Source: Betaproteobacteria bacterium (GTDB lineage Bacteria > Pseudomonadota > Gammaproteobacteria > Burkholderiales > Burkholderiaceae_C). From it: a stretch of 64,000 bases of DNA. The stretch spans positions 248,001-312,000 of the forward strand of contig JADJWD010000004.1 of the NCBI GenBank assembly GCA_016716535.1, in the 5' to 3' direction. The position numbers were made by a program, and so were the translations under genes. Under the pieces are notes generated by a model, which made no database searches, was not told the DNA's origin, and was given only the letters and a program-made list of their open reading frames with translations. This document shows, piece by piece, positions 48,067-55,839 of this stretch (positions within the stretch are counted from its first letter, which is position 1; each line of letters opens with the position of its first letter).

Positions 48067-48109
48067 TGCTTGACTTTGGTAGCAGCTGGCCTTTGCTTGA
48101 CGGCACGCT

Positions 48110-49966
48110 TCACTGCGCTTGAAGAGAGGTGAGATAGTTCTTGAGCGCTTGCGCGAGAACCACGAGTTCGGCGGAACCACCCCGATTCATCGCGAGCATA
48201 GCCTCCCCATGCTGATCCGTCCGAGCACTTGACACCCCAGGCCCATACAGCTCTTCGGCCAACGATCGCAAGCGCTGCTTGTGATGCTGCGAGGTCGTTG
48301 CCGCGGGATCCGCTTTTCCGGCCGCCCGCAGGACCAACTCCTCCGGACAGAGAGTGGGGATAAAGTGGACATTCTTGCGCAGCCACGCGAGGTATTCTCG
48401 CTGGGCCTTGACCAGCTGCGCAATGTCAGCCCCCGCAGCACCTCCGTCGACCGTGAATTGAGGTTCCACGTTTGTCGCGTTCTTTATCATGGTGGTCAAC
48501 ATGCTGTCTTCGGCTGGCGGCACTGTTTCGGGATCGACAAACTGCGGGACCCGCTTCTTGTCACCATCCAGTAGCACCAATGTGTGACCCGGCGTTGACA
48601 TGAGCACCGGCACCTGAAACTTCAAGATTGCATCGGCGCCCCCGGTGCAGTATTCGACCTTGAAGACTGATGCCTGTGCGGCGTCATCAAGTACGCGTAG
48701 GGCATGCTCGACGACTTGCTGCGCAAGCCAGTCCTCCACGAGAACACGCACCTGACCGCCGGTCACAGCACCCAGGCGCCGAAACGCCGCGTACGGGTGA
48801 GTCGAAGGAATGACGGCGAACGTCCCATCGTCCAGTTGGTGAAACGCCTTGATTGCGTCGTCGGGGAGTGCAGTCACAAGATGCGGTGAGTGCGTGGAGA
48901 ACACGACCTGAAGTTGCCGCGTACGAGCCATCTTGGCTACGAATGCGAGCAGCCGCTCCTGGGCGCCAGGGTGCAGCGAAACTTCTGGCTCATCCAGCAG
49001 AACAAGCGTACCCCTCACCGCGCGAAGAATCTGAACGACGCAGCTCGCCACGGCAACTTCTCCACTCCCGGCGAACGCTTCAGAGTAGCGGCCGTGTTCC
49101 GTCTTGAAGACGATACTGAGCCCGCCGTCACCTTTGAAGAGACGATGCCGGATCCAACGGGCCTCTTCGTACTCTCTGCCTAGAACGTAGCTCACCAATG
49201 CGAGTTCCTCAGCCGTCAGTAGACGGTTCTCGGTGGCAACCTTGCGTCCGCGGTACTCATATGACGTGTCTTCGGCCTCAATTACGCGGGCAAGTAACTC
49301 CGCATCGTTCCGGACTTGGTCCATCTTGCTTGTGATTCGCCGCGCCGAGACTTTCCCGCCCTTTACTGGTGGCGAATATGGAGCTGGTTCTCTGCCGAAG
49401 TAGAAGTACTTGTCGAATGCACTTAGCTCCTTGCGGAAGTTGATGTACAGCACCTCACGAGCGACAGGATTCCAGCGGTCCTTGCTGCGACCGGAATAGT
49501 TCTTCCCCGCGTGCAAAACTGGCTCGACCATATCGTCCCCCGTGCTCTCCTTGGTCGGCTCCCAATAGTTCGGATCGAGCCGCCCGGCACGGCTCTTCCG
49601 CACTCTGGCCTTGCGCGTTTCCACGACGGCCCGAAGCGTTGGGTTTCTGTGTCCGTATATGAATCGGCTCGGGCTGCCTTCACCTTCCTCGATGGGGTCA
49701 ACCTTTGTGCTGAACCAATACTGGCCAGTCGACTTCCTCGCTGGCGCGCCGTAGAGAGCATTGAGCACTGACGTCTTGCCAGACCCATTGGCCCCGACCA
49801 ATGCCGTGATTGGGAAGGTGAAGTCGATGCGCGTCCCGTCCGCAATGTTCTTGTAGCGCGGGAAGCGAATGTGCGTGATGTAGCCCGGGAAAACCTTCTC
49901 GTACTTGCCTCTATTCGCTTCAAGGGCTGCTATTTCTTCGCTCAACTTCAGCATGATAAGCGCCAT
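48110..49966 (-). CDS. OLD-like ATPase with C-terminal TOPRIM-type region
   Basis: The 618-residue protein begins with an ABC/SMC-type ATPase: Walker A VGANGSGKTSVLNALYG (about 56-72), a signature-like AFAGSGEVAVASCV, Walker B VLLDEPEVSLHPG and the switch histidine in VVFSTHSPHLV. The C-terminal part has VRVLVEDWLAQQ (Glu) and LVLLDGDKK (Asp-X-Asp), the layout of OLD-family TOPRIM nucleases. It is first in the minus-strand run ahead of the cytosine methylase and Vsr genes. No GajB-type helicase or PtuB-type HNH gene is adjacent, so known Gabija or Septu systems are not complete. A nuclease role is inferred. Confidence 0.75.
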   Translation of the reverse strand: MALIMLKLSEEIAALEANRGKYEKVFPGYITHIRFPRYKNIADGTRIDFTFPITALVGANGSGKTSVLNALYGAPARKSTGQYWFSTKVDPIEEGEGSPSRFIYGHRNPTLRAVVETRKARVRKSRAGRLDPNYWEPTKESTGDDMVEPVLHAGKNYSGRSKDRWNPVAREVLYINFRKELSAFDKYFYFGREPAPYSPPVKGGKVSARRITSKMDQVRNDAELLARVIEAEDTSYEYRGRKVATENRLLTAEELALVSYVLGREYEEARWIRHRLFKGDGGLSIVFKTEHGRYSEAFAGSGEVAVASCVVQILRAVRGTLVLLDEPEVSLHPGAQERLLAFVAKMARTRQLQVVFSTHSPHLVTALPDDAIKAFHQLDDGTFAVIPSTHPYAAFRRLGAVTGGQVRVLVEDWLAQQVVEHALRVLDDAAQASVFKVEYCTGGADAILKFQVPVLMSTPGHTLVLLDGDKKRVPQFVDPETVPPAEDSMLTTMIKNATNVEPQFTVDGGAAGADIAQLVKAQREYLAWLRKNVHFIPTLCPEELVLRAAGKADPAATTSQHHKQRLRSLAEELYGPGVSSARTDQHGEAMLAMNRGGSAELVVLAQALKNYLTSLQAQ

Positions 49967-50180
49967 AGTCCAATCGCAACGGTAGCGTGTCCGATCCGCG
50001 GACTCCTGTCACCGCCGACAACCAGTCTTGTCGGTCCCAGTTATTCGAGTGACGACCACAGGGCAACTGTAGTCAGTCTTGAGCCGACCAGGCACTTCGC
50101 GGCTCTAGGGCCTCTGACCACGCTTCGGCACCGCCAGCCCACTAGCCCGCGGCGTCGACTCGGCCCCGGCTCTGCCTACC
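49967..50180. other. Spacer at the right edge of the low-GC island
   Basis: These 214 bases between the OLD-like gene and a thiolase fragment contain no convincing gene. A stretch at 50082-50100 (AGCCGACCAGGCACTTCGC) is nearly identical to 52890-52908, inside or just before the unknown gene at 52.9 kb, and both translate to a related PTR(H/R)FA peptide. It therefore looks like debris of a second copy of that gene. No tRNA or integrase gene marks the island edge. Confidence 0.4.
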
Positions 50181-50440
50181 TCACCCCACCCGCTCGATCA
50201 GCGTCGCCATCCCCGACCCCGCCCCCAGGCGCATGCTGACCAACGTATGGCGCCCACCCATGTCGGCCAGGTGGTGCATGTCCGTCAGCGTCATGCGCAG
50301 CCCCGTAGCGCCCGGCGGGTGGCCGATGCGCATGCCGGCGCCGTAGAGGTGGGTACGCTCACGCGGGATGCCCGCCTCGCGCTCGGCCTGCAGGTTCACC
50401 GCCGCGACGGCTTCCGTGGATCTCGAAGTCACCGCACCAC
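50181..50440 (-). pseudogene. Thiolase C-terminal fragment (copy a)
   Basis: The reverse strand encodes only the last 80 or so residues of a thiolase: AVAAVNLQAEREAGIPRERT, RIGHPPGATGLRMT and a final SGMATLIERV. The upstream piece FEIH is one base out of frame. The rest of the gene is missing and a questin-oxidase-like gene follows. DNA at 50290-50328 matches 57718-57756 with one mismatch in 39 bases, so it is a copy of the sequence remaining at the third thiolase site. Confidence 0.8.
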
Positions 50441-50452
50441 GCCGCGCGCAGG

Positions 50453-51433
50453 CTACGCCGCCAACGCCGCCGCGGCAGCGGCGCGCCACGGCGCGTCGCC
50501 GCCGCCGCACCGGGCGGCCCAGTCGCTGGCGGCGTACACGAGCTTGACGATGTGGTCGTCGTCGCTGGCCACGCCGGCGGCGTCCAGCGTCGGCCAATCG
50601 GGCGGCACGCGCCGGGGCTGGGTGTGCCGGCTGCCGGCGCCGCTCGCCAGGTAGCCGGCCACGTAGGCGCGCAGCGCGTGCGCCAGGGCCTCCTGCGCGT
50701 CGCACCACGGCGCCAGCACCTGCAGCGCGCGGCAGCCGGTCACGAGGTGCAGCACCGTGAAGTTGCGCGTGGCGGCGTAGCGCATGGCCGCCAGGCGAGC
50801 CAGGGCCGCCAGCGGGTCGGGCGGCAGCTGCGGCGCAGCGACGAGCTCCTGCCAGGCCGCCGTGTCGGCGGCCCGCCGCATGCCGGTGGCAATGAGCCCC
50901 GGCCCGGGCTGCCACGCGTCGCCGGCCTGTTGCAGGCGTTCGGCCCAGCGGTCGAAGGGCTCGCCCCACGTGGCGGCCGGCACGGGCGGCAGCGCCCACC
51001 AGCTCGCCGCCCAGTAGGCCAGCGCCGCGGCCAGCTCGCCCGGGTGCCCGGCCTCCAGCGCATGCGCGGTGCGGATGGCGCCGTGCAGCGCCGCCGCCGC
51101 CACGCCCGGCATCAGGGCGGGCAAGGCATCGCGCAGCGTCTGGCTGGTGCCGTCCCGCGCGATGGCCCGTGCGAAGTGCGTCTGCAGCGCCGGGAACGCA
51201 TCGATCTGCCCGCGCAGCGCCAGCCAGTCGGCCGGCGGCGGCGCCGGTGGCGCGGCGCGGCGGCCTTCGAATCGCGAGGCGTAGCGGTCGTAGAAGGCGC
51301 GCAGCCGCGCCGGCCCGGCGCCCAGCGCATGCAGCGCGTGCAGCGCCATCGGCAAGTGGCTGCTGAGGCCGTTGCGGTACTCGGGCGGCAGGGTCAGCTG
51401 CTCGCCCAGCAGCGCTTGCAGAGTGTCGTCCAT
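50453..51433 (-). CDS. Questin oxidase-like protein (DUF4243)
   Basis: The 326-residue helical protein matches the questin oxidase-like family: YRNGLSSHLPMALHALHALGA, RLRAFYDRYASRFEG, HGAIRTAHALEAGHPGELAAAL and FTVLHLVTGCRAL, with several conserved-looking histidines. Fungal questin oxidase opens an anthraquinone ring; bacterial members are mostly untested. It is divergent from soxR with 59 bases between the start codons. SoxR responds to redox-cycling quinone-type compounds, so a quinone-modifying oxygenase under its control is plausible but inferred. Confidence 0.75.
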   Translation of the reverse strand: MDDTLQALLGEQLTLPPEYRNGLSSHLPMALHALHALGAGPARLRAFYDRYASRFEGRRAAPPAPPPADWLALRGQIDAFPALQTHFARAIARDGTSQTLRDALPALMPGVAAAALHGAIRTAHALEAGHPGELAAALAYWAASWWALPPVPAATWGEPFDRWAERLQQAGDAWQPGPGLIATGMRRAADTAAWQELVAAPQLPPDPLAALARLAAMRYAATRNFTVLHLVTGCRALQVLAPWCDAQEALAHALRAYVAGYLASGAGSRHTQPRRVPPDWPTLDAAGVASDDDHIVKLVYAASDWAARCGGGDAPWRAAAAAALAA

Positions 51434-51492
51434 CGGGTTCTCCTTTGCCCATTTCTTGTGCCAGCGCCACTGTGCTAGTTAAAGTGAGCTTG

Positions 51493-52110
51493 ATGTCAAG
51501 CACCGAGCTCATGCCGATTGGCGAATTCGCGCGCCGCGCCGGCATCGCGGCCAGCGCCCTGCGCTTCTACGAACAGCAGGGCCTGCTCGCCAGCGCCCGC
51601 AGCAGCGGCGGCCGGCGGCTCTACCCGCGGGCTGAACTGCGCCGCGTGGCCTTCATCCGCGCGGCGCAGGCCGTGGGCCTCGGCCTGCCGGAGATCGCCG
51701 CGGCCCTGGCCACCTTGCCCGGCGGGCGCACGCCGACGGCCGCCGATTGGAAGAAGCTCTCGCGCCAGTGGCAGCCGCTGCTGGAAGCGCGCATCGCGGC
51801 CCTCGTGCGGCTGCGCGACCAGCTGGCCAGCTGCATCGGCTGCGGCTGCCTGAGCCTGCAGCGCTGCGCGCTCTACAACCCGGGCGACACGGCCGCGCGG
51901 CGCGGGCCCGGCGCGCGCTACCTGCTGGGCGACAAGCCGGCGGTGCCCGCCCGCCTGCCTGTGCTGAAAGGTCGCGGCGGCCTGGTGAAGGGGGTCGATC
52001 CGCCCGCGGCGCCGCTCACCCCAACCGCTCAAACCGCAGACTCCGTCGCGCGGACGGCCACAGAGCAACCGGTCGCTCCGCAGCCAAGCCGCCGTTCGGA
52101 TCAGCCCTGA
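51493..52110 (+). CDS. soxR: Redox-sensitive transcriptional activator SoxR with a foreign C-terminal tail
   Basis: The first 145 residues are a standard SoxR: a MerR-type winged helix (MPIGEFARRAGIAASALRFY), a dimer helix and the 2Fe-2S site with Cys114, Cys117, Cys119 and Cys125 (CIGCGCLSLQRC), then YNPGDTAARRGPGARYLLGD. The remaining 60 residues are not SoxR. ARLPVLKGRGGLVKGVDP is shared with the C-terminus of the VapB-like protein at 53.8 kb, and the DNA agrees at 50 of 54 bases (51949-52002 against 53974-54027). A recombination event has therefore replaced the 3' end. The ATG is at 51493; the questin-oxidase-like gene is its divergent neighbour. Confidence 0.88.
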   Translation: MSSTELMPIGEFARRAGIAASALRFYEQQGLLASARSSGGRRLYPRAELRRVAFIRAAQAVGLGLPEIAAALATLPGGRTPTAADWKKLSRQWQPLLEARIAALVRLRDQLASCIGCGCLSLQRCALYNPGDTAARRGPGARYLLGDKPAVPARLPVLKGRGGLVKGVDPPAAPLTPTAQTADSVARTATEQPVAPQPSRRSDQP

Positions 52111-52455
52111 GGGCCGAGGCGCGTGAACATGCGGTTCACCGCTTCGCTCAGCGGCGGCAAATCCTGTTCGACGACCAGCCAAATCGCCCCCAGGTCGACG
52201 CCCAGGTAGCCATGCACGATCACGTTGCGGAACCCGGCAAGTTCACGCCAAGGAATCTGCGGCTCGGTACCCTTAATCTCGCTGGACAGGCGCTGGCTCG
52301 ACTCGGCCAGGGTCTGCAGGTTGCGGATCACTGCGTCCTGCACCAGCCGTGAAGCGTCGAAGTGGGAGCGTTCGGCGGGTGTACTCGACGATCCGGTCAA
52401 GGCAGTCTCGCATGTGGGCCAACAACACGCGGTCGGAGGCAGGACCCGGTTTCAC
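52101..52455 (-). pseudogene. hepT: HepT-like HEPN toxin (frameshifted as sequenced)
   Basis: HepT is the HEPN ribonuclease-like toxin of MntA-HepT modules. The C-terminal part has the active-site motif RNVIVHGY (Arg-X4-His-X-Tyr) and the helix RLVQDAVIRNLQTLAESSQR. The N-terminal MKPGPASDRVLLAHMRDCLD lies in another frame, starting with GTG at 52455 overlapping the mntA stop. Removing one base of the CGCCGAA near 52375 joins both parts to about 117 residues, the usual length. The gene converges on soxR with overlapping ends. Confidence 0.75.
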
Positions 52456-52736
52456 AGCGGCACCGAATCGGCCATGACGCGCTCACGCAGCGCCGGGTGC
52501 AAGCTCGCTTCCGTGACGACGTCCACGCGGCGGCCGAGCAACTCCTGAGCATCCAGCAACAGGCCGCCCAAGGCGAGGGCGCTGGTTCCGGGAGCCAGAG
52601 TCACGAGAAGATCGACATCGCTGTCATCGCCGCTGTCGCCACGACTCATCGACCCGAAGACCCGAACACCCGACACGCCGCGCCTGCGAGCCAGGGCCAG
52701 CAGTTCAGCTCGGTGGGTTTCGATCAGCGGATGCAT
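52452..52736 (-). CDS. mntA: MntA-type nucleotidyltransferase antitoxin
   Basis: This 94-residue minimal nucleotidyltransferase has the motif FGSMSRGDSGDDSDVDLLV (Gly-Ser and Asp-X-Asp) of the MNT family. MntA silences HepT by adding AMP residues to its active-site tyrosine. The following gene encodes a HepT-like HEPN protein with a GTGA overlap, which confirms the pair. The ATG lies at 52736. The C-terminal region ELLGRRVDVVTEASLHPALR is typical of the family. Confidence 0.88.
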   Translation of the reverse strand: MHPLIETHRAELLALARRRGVSGVRVFGSMSRGDSGDDSDVDLLVTLAPGTSALALGGLLLDAQELLGRRVDVVTEASLHPALRERVMADSVPL

Positions 52737-52951
52737 CAGCGGCAGTCTAGCGAACCCGCGTGGCGTTGAGCTGGCGCGTGAGGCAGCTCTCGAGTTCAGC
52801 AGGCACACGCCTCGTCGCAGGTTGAGCGGCCGGTTCCGACCGTCCGCCGACGCTCGCCCCAGCGAAGAGAACCACTGCACACAGCCTGAAGCCGACCAGG
52901 CGCTTCGCAACCGAAGCCTCCGACGCCGGCATCGAGCAAGGCTCCTGGCAG

Positions 52952-53707
52952 GTGCAGCTGCTGGGCCACCCCAAGCGCATTTCGCGCAGCAAGGCGCTGG
53001 GCTTTTGCGGCGCGGTGCCGGTGGGCATGGAGAGACGGCACGCGCCAAGATGGTGGCCGGGTGGCGAGCCGACCTTGCTGGCGCTGGAGGGCGCATCTGA
53101 CGTGCGTGTGTTGCTCGCGCGTGGGAACGTGATCCCGGGCTCCTGGAGCAAGGGCGGTGGCGGCAAGATGGGTGCGGCGGCCTGGCAGTGCGTGGATGGC
53201 GCGCTGCAGGGGCGCAACCTGCACGTGTCCACCTTCGAACGCACCTGGGCTGAAGGCGCCGGCGGAGGATGGGTGGTGGGTGTGGGCGTGCACAAGGGCA
53301 AGCTCGGCGCGCGTCCCAGGGATGCCGGCCTCGTGTGGGACACGGCCGGTGGTGTGCGTACGGTCAGCGCTGCCGAGGACGTGTGTTTGCGCGCCACCGA
53401 CGGCACGCGGCTGGCCGGCGTCATTGGCGCACGGGCCGCGCTGTGGCCAAGTGTCGATGCACCACCCGTGGATCTGGCGCCCGCCGGCATGCCGTCCTCC
53501 GAGGTCTGTGCGTTGGACGGCGAGCGGCAAATCGGCCTTGCGTTCAAGCAGCTTTCGGCCCGCGCCGTGCTGCGGCAGGGCACGGCAGCGTCGGCGCAGG
53601 ACCTCACCCCGGTCGGCTGCGAGGCGGGCACGGCGCGGGAGTCCCACTACGTGCCGCTGGCCCAGGCCGTGCTGTGGCGGGCGCAGCGCAGCCGAGACTC
53701 GGCCTGA
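52952..53707 (+). CDS. Unknown protein in the rearranged zone
   Basis: The 251-residue frame is not recognised. It opens with GTG at 52952, but reading continues upstream in frame to about 52850 with KPTRRFATEASDAGIEQGSW, which has a parallel in debris at 50.08 kb, so the true start may be earlier. The body is rich in Gly, Ala and Val with short repeats such as GLVWDTAGGVRTVSAAEDV and RAALWPSVDAPPVDLAP, suggesting a beta-rich fold. There is no signal peptide or membrane segment. The opposite-strand open frame is less protein-like. It sits between the MntA/HepT pair and thiolase debris. Confidence 0.4.
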   Translation: MQLLGHPKRISRSKALGFCGAVPVGMERRHAPRWWPGGEPTLLALEGASDVRVLLARGNVIPGSWSKGGGGKMGAAAWQCVDGALQGRNLHVSTFERTWAEGAGGGWVVGVGVHKGKLGARPRDAGLVWDTAGGVRTVSAAEDVCLRATDGTRLAGVIGARAALWPSVDAPPVDLAPAGMPSSEVCALDGERQIGLAFKQLSARAVLRQGTAASAQDLTPVGCEAGTARESHYVPLAQAVLWRAQRSRDSA

Positions 53708-53709
53708 CC

Positions 53710-53760
53710 GGTTGGTGGGCTCGCGCGGGATGCCCAGCCCGCGCTCAGTGTCGGTCAACG
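53710..53760 (-). pseudogene. Short thiolase fragment (copy b, part 1)
   Basis: The reverse strand encodes ERGLGIPREPTN, matching ERELGIPRERTN of the thiolase at 57.8 kb. The adjoining part of the same motif (EAFAVVNLHA) is found at 54115-54150, on the other side of a vapB cassette of about 350 bases. Together they show that the cassette separates two pieces of one thiolase region. Confidence 0.6.
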
Positions 53761-53802
53761 CGCCCGAGGCTGCCTGCGGCGACCGCGGCATCGCAACGCC
53801 GA

Positions 53803-53816
53803 TACAGAAGTCTGTA
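53803..53816. promoter_or_regulatory. Inverted repeat TACAGAAGTCTGTA upstream of vapB
   Basis: A perfect six-base inverted repeat with a two-base spacer ends 10 bases before the vapB start codon. VapB-type antitoxins commonly repress their own promoter at such sites, so it is a good operator candidate. Confidence 0.5.
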
Positions 53817-53826
53817 CCCTTCTCCA

Positions 53827-54072
53827 ATGAAGATCACCTTGAACCTCGACGACCACCTGCTGGCCGACGCCAAGGCGCTGGCCGCGCAGCAGCGCACCAG
53901 CCTGACGCGCCTGATCGAGGAGGGCCTGCAACTGCGGCTGCGCGCGAAGGCCAGTGCCGTCAAGCGCACCAGTGCCCGCCTGCCCGTGCTGAGAGGTCCC
54001 GGCGGCCTGGTGAAGGGTGTCGATCCGCTGAGCAACAAGCCGCTGCTGGCCGCTCTGGGCGATGACGCCTGA
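53827..54072 (+). CDS. VapB-like antitoxin (ribbon-helix-helix)
   Basis: The 81-residue protein has the ribbon-helix-helix start MKITLNLDDHLLADAKALAA followed by the helix TSLTRLIEEGLQLRLR. Its tail, ARLPVLRGPGGLVKGVDPL, is the toxin-binding part and occurs again fused to SoxR. A palindrome precedes the gene. The usual partner vapC starts within its last codons (ATG at 54062) but is cut off after about 15 codons, so the antitoxin now stands without its toxin. Confidence 0.78.
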   Translation: MKITLNLDDHLLADAKALAAQQRTSLTRLIEEGLQLRLRAKASAVKRTSARLPVLRGPGGLVKGVDPLSNKPLLAALGDDA

Positions 54073-54114
54073 CGTCAACGTGCTGGTCGCGGCGGCGCAC
54101 AGCTGCGCACCGCA
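54062..54114 (+). pseudogene. VapC PIN-domain toxin, truncated after about 15 codons
   Basis: The ATG at 54062 overlaps the vapB end by eleven bases and the frame reads MTPDVNVLVAAAHSC, the first strand of a PIN domain with its metal-binding aspartate. From 54115 the DNA is thiolase sequence (27 bases identical to 57817-57843), so the rest of the toxin gene has been lost at a recombination joint. Confidence 0.65.
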
Positions 54115-54150
54115 TGCAGGTTCACCACCGCGAAGGCCTCGCTGGCTGAG
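54115..54150 (-). pseudogene. Short thiolase fragment (copy b, part 2)
   Basis: The reverse strand encodes SEAFAVVNLHA. Bases 54115-54141 are identical to 57817-57843. It abuts the truncated vapC gene. Confidence 0.7.
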
Positions 54151-54284
54151 CCGCGCCGTGACGCCCGACCCAACAGGCCCCTAGCGTAAACACCGTTGCA
54201 GCAGCAGCGGCCGCCCTCGGAGCATCGCAACAGACCCGCGCCTGTTGTGGCCGCGCGGCATGCCATTGCCAAGGAGAAACCCTC

Positions 54285-55324
54285 ATGTCCCGTTCGTTGT
54301 CCATCGCCCGCCCGCGGCTTGCCGTGCAGCACCGCCGGGCCGCCGGCCTCGCGCTCGCCGGCGGGTTCGCCGCGCTGGTGGCGCTGGCCGCGCTGCCGGG
54401 CGCCGCGCTGGCGCAGACCATCACCATGCGCAACTCCATCTCGATCGCGCAGAACTCGCACCAGGGTGTCGCCATCGACACCTTCGCGCGCGTGGTCGAG
54501 CAGCGCACGAATGGCCGCATCAAGATCCAGAACTTCTACTCCGGCTCGCTGGGTGGCGAGCGCGAGTCGATCGAGGCGGTGCAGCTCGGCACGCAGGAGC
54601 TGACCTTCACCTCCACCGGCCCGGTGCCCAACTTCGTGCCCGAGACGAAGATCCTCGACATCCCGTTCCTGTTCCGCGACAAGGCGCACGCGCACGCCGT
54701 GCTCGACGGCCCCATCGGCGCCAAGCTGCTGACCAAGTTCGACTCCAAGGGCATCAAGGCGCTGATGTGGGGCGAGAACGGCATCCGCCACATGACCAAC
54801 AACAAGCGCGCCGTGAACGCGCCCGACGACCTCAAGGGCCTGAAGATGCGCACCATGGAGAACCCGGTGCACATCGCGGCCTACAAAGGGCTTCGGCATC
54901 GTGCCCACGCCGATGGCCTTCCCCGAGGTGTTCACCGCGCTGCAGCAGGGCACGGTCGACGGGCAGGAGAACCCGCTGTCGGTGATCCTGGGCGCCAAGT
55001 TCTCGCAGGTGCAGAAGCACCTCACGCTCACCGGCCACGTCTACTCGCCGGCGCTGCTGCTGATGAACAAGGCCGCGTGGGACAAGCTCTCGGCCGCCGA
55101 CAAGGCCATCTTCATGGAAGCCGCCAAGGAGGCCGTGAAGGCCAACCGCGCGCGCGTGGCCGAAGACGACGCCAAGGGCGTGGCCGAGCTGCGCAGCCAG
55201 GGGCATGCAGATCGTCGAGAACCCGGACAAGGGCAAGTTCATCGCCGCGCTGGCCACCGTGAATGCCGAGTTCGAGAAGCAGTTCGGCAAGGCGGCGATC
55301 GACAAGATCCGCGCCTACAAGTAG
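54285..55324 (+). pseudogene. TRAP transporter substrate-binding protein DctP (two frameshifts as sequenced)
   Basis: This periplasmic binding protein of a tripartite ATP-independent transporter starts at the ATG at 54285 behind AAGGAG. A signal peptide (GGFAALVALAALPGAALA) is followed by ITMRNSISIAQNSHQGVAID and FVPETKILDIPFLFRDKAHA. The frame breaks near 54887 (AAAGGG) and near 55200 (GGGG). Removing one base at each gives AYKGFGIVPTPMAFPEV and RSQGMQIVENPDKGK, and an uninterrupted 345-residue protein ending at 55324. The indels sit in homopolymers and may be sequence errors. DctQ and DctM follow. The ligand is not evident; a nearby enolase-superfamily fragment hints at sugar acids. Confidence 0.85.
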
Positions 55325-55344
55325 CCGCGACAAGTAGCCGCGCC

Positions 55345-55839
55345 TTGAAAGCCTGGTTCCTGCGGCTGGAGCGCCTGAGCACGGGCGCCTCCATGGCGGC
55401 GGCCTGCCTGATGCTGGCCGTCGCCGCCTCGCTCGGCCTGTTCCAGATCGTCACCCGCTTCGTGCTCGAGCGCCCGGCCGAGTGGACCGAGGTGCTCATC
55501 CGCTTCTCGCTCATCTGGATGGTGTTCCTCGGCATCCCCACGGCCTTCCGCATCGGCGCCATGGTGAGCGTGGACGCGCTGTACCGCGCCAGCGGGCCCG
55601 CCGTGCGGCGCCTGCTCGATGGGGTGGTGTTCCTGGCCGCCGTCACGCTCATGGGCGTGATCCTGTGGTGGGGTTGGGACTACAGCCAGCGCGGCCGCGT
55701 GCAGACCGTCATCGGCCTGGAGTCGTTCTCGATGTTCTGGGCCTACGTCGCGCTGCCCGTGGGCGCGGTGTTCAGCCTCATCGCGCTGGTGGGCCACCTG
55801 CTGGACCCGCAGCGCAACGAACTGGATGCCGCGCAATGA
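55345..55839 (+). CDS. TRAP transporter small permease DctQ
   Basis: The 164-residue membrane protein has four hydrophobic segments and the DctQ pattern: ASLGLFQIVTRFVLERPAEW, TEVLIRFSLIWMVFLG and VLWWGWD-like GVILWWGWDYSQRGRV. It connects the large permease with the binding protein in sodium-driven uptake. The start is TTG at 55345, 20 bases after the dctP stop, and the stop overlaps the dctM start by four bases. Confidence 0.88.
   Translation: MKAWFLRLERLSTGASMAAACLMLAVAASLGLFQIVTRFVLERPAEWTEVLIRFSLIWMVFLGIPTAFRIGAMVSVDALYRASGPAVRRLLDGVVFLAAVTLMGVILWWGWDYSQRGRVQTVIGLESFSMFWAYVALPVGAVFSLIALVGHLLDPQRNELDAAQ

Noticed and set aside
48110..49966. Gabija or Septu defence system
   Set aside because: The ATPase/TOPRIM-like protein would fit one component, but no GajB-type helicase or PtuB-type HNH gene is adjacent.
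52747..53631. Minus-strand open frame opposite the unknown 53-kb gene
   Set aside because: It is rich in Pro, Ser, Thr and Arg without motifs and looks like an antisense shadow.
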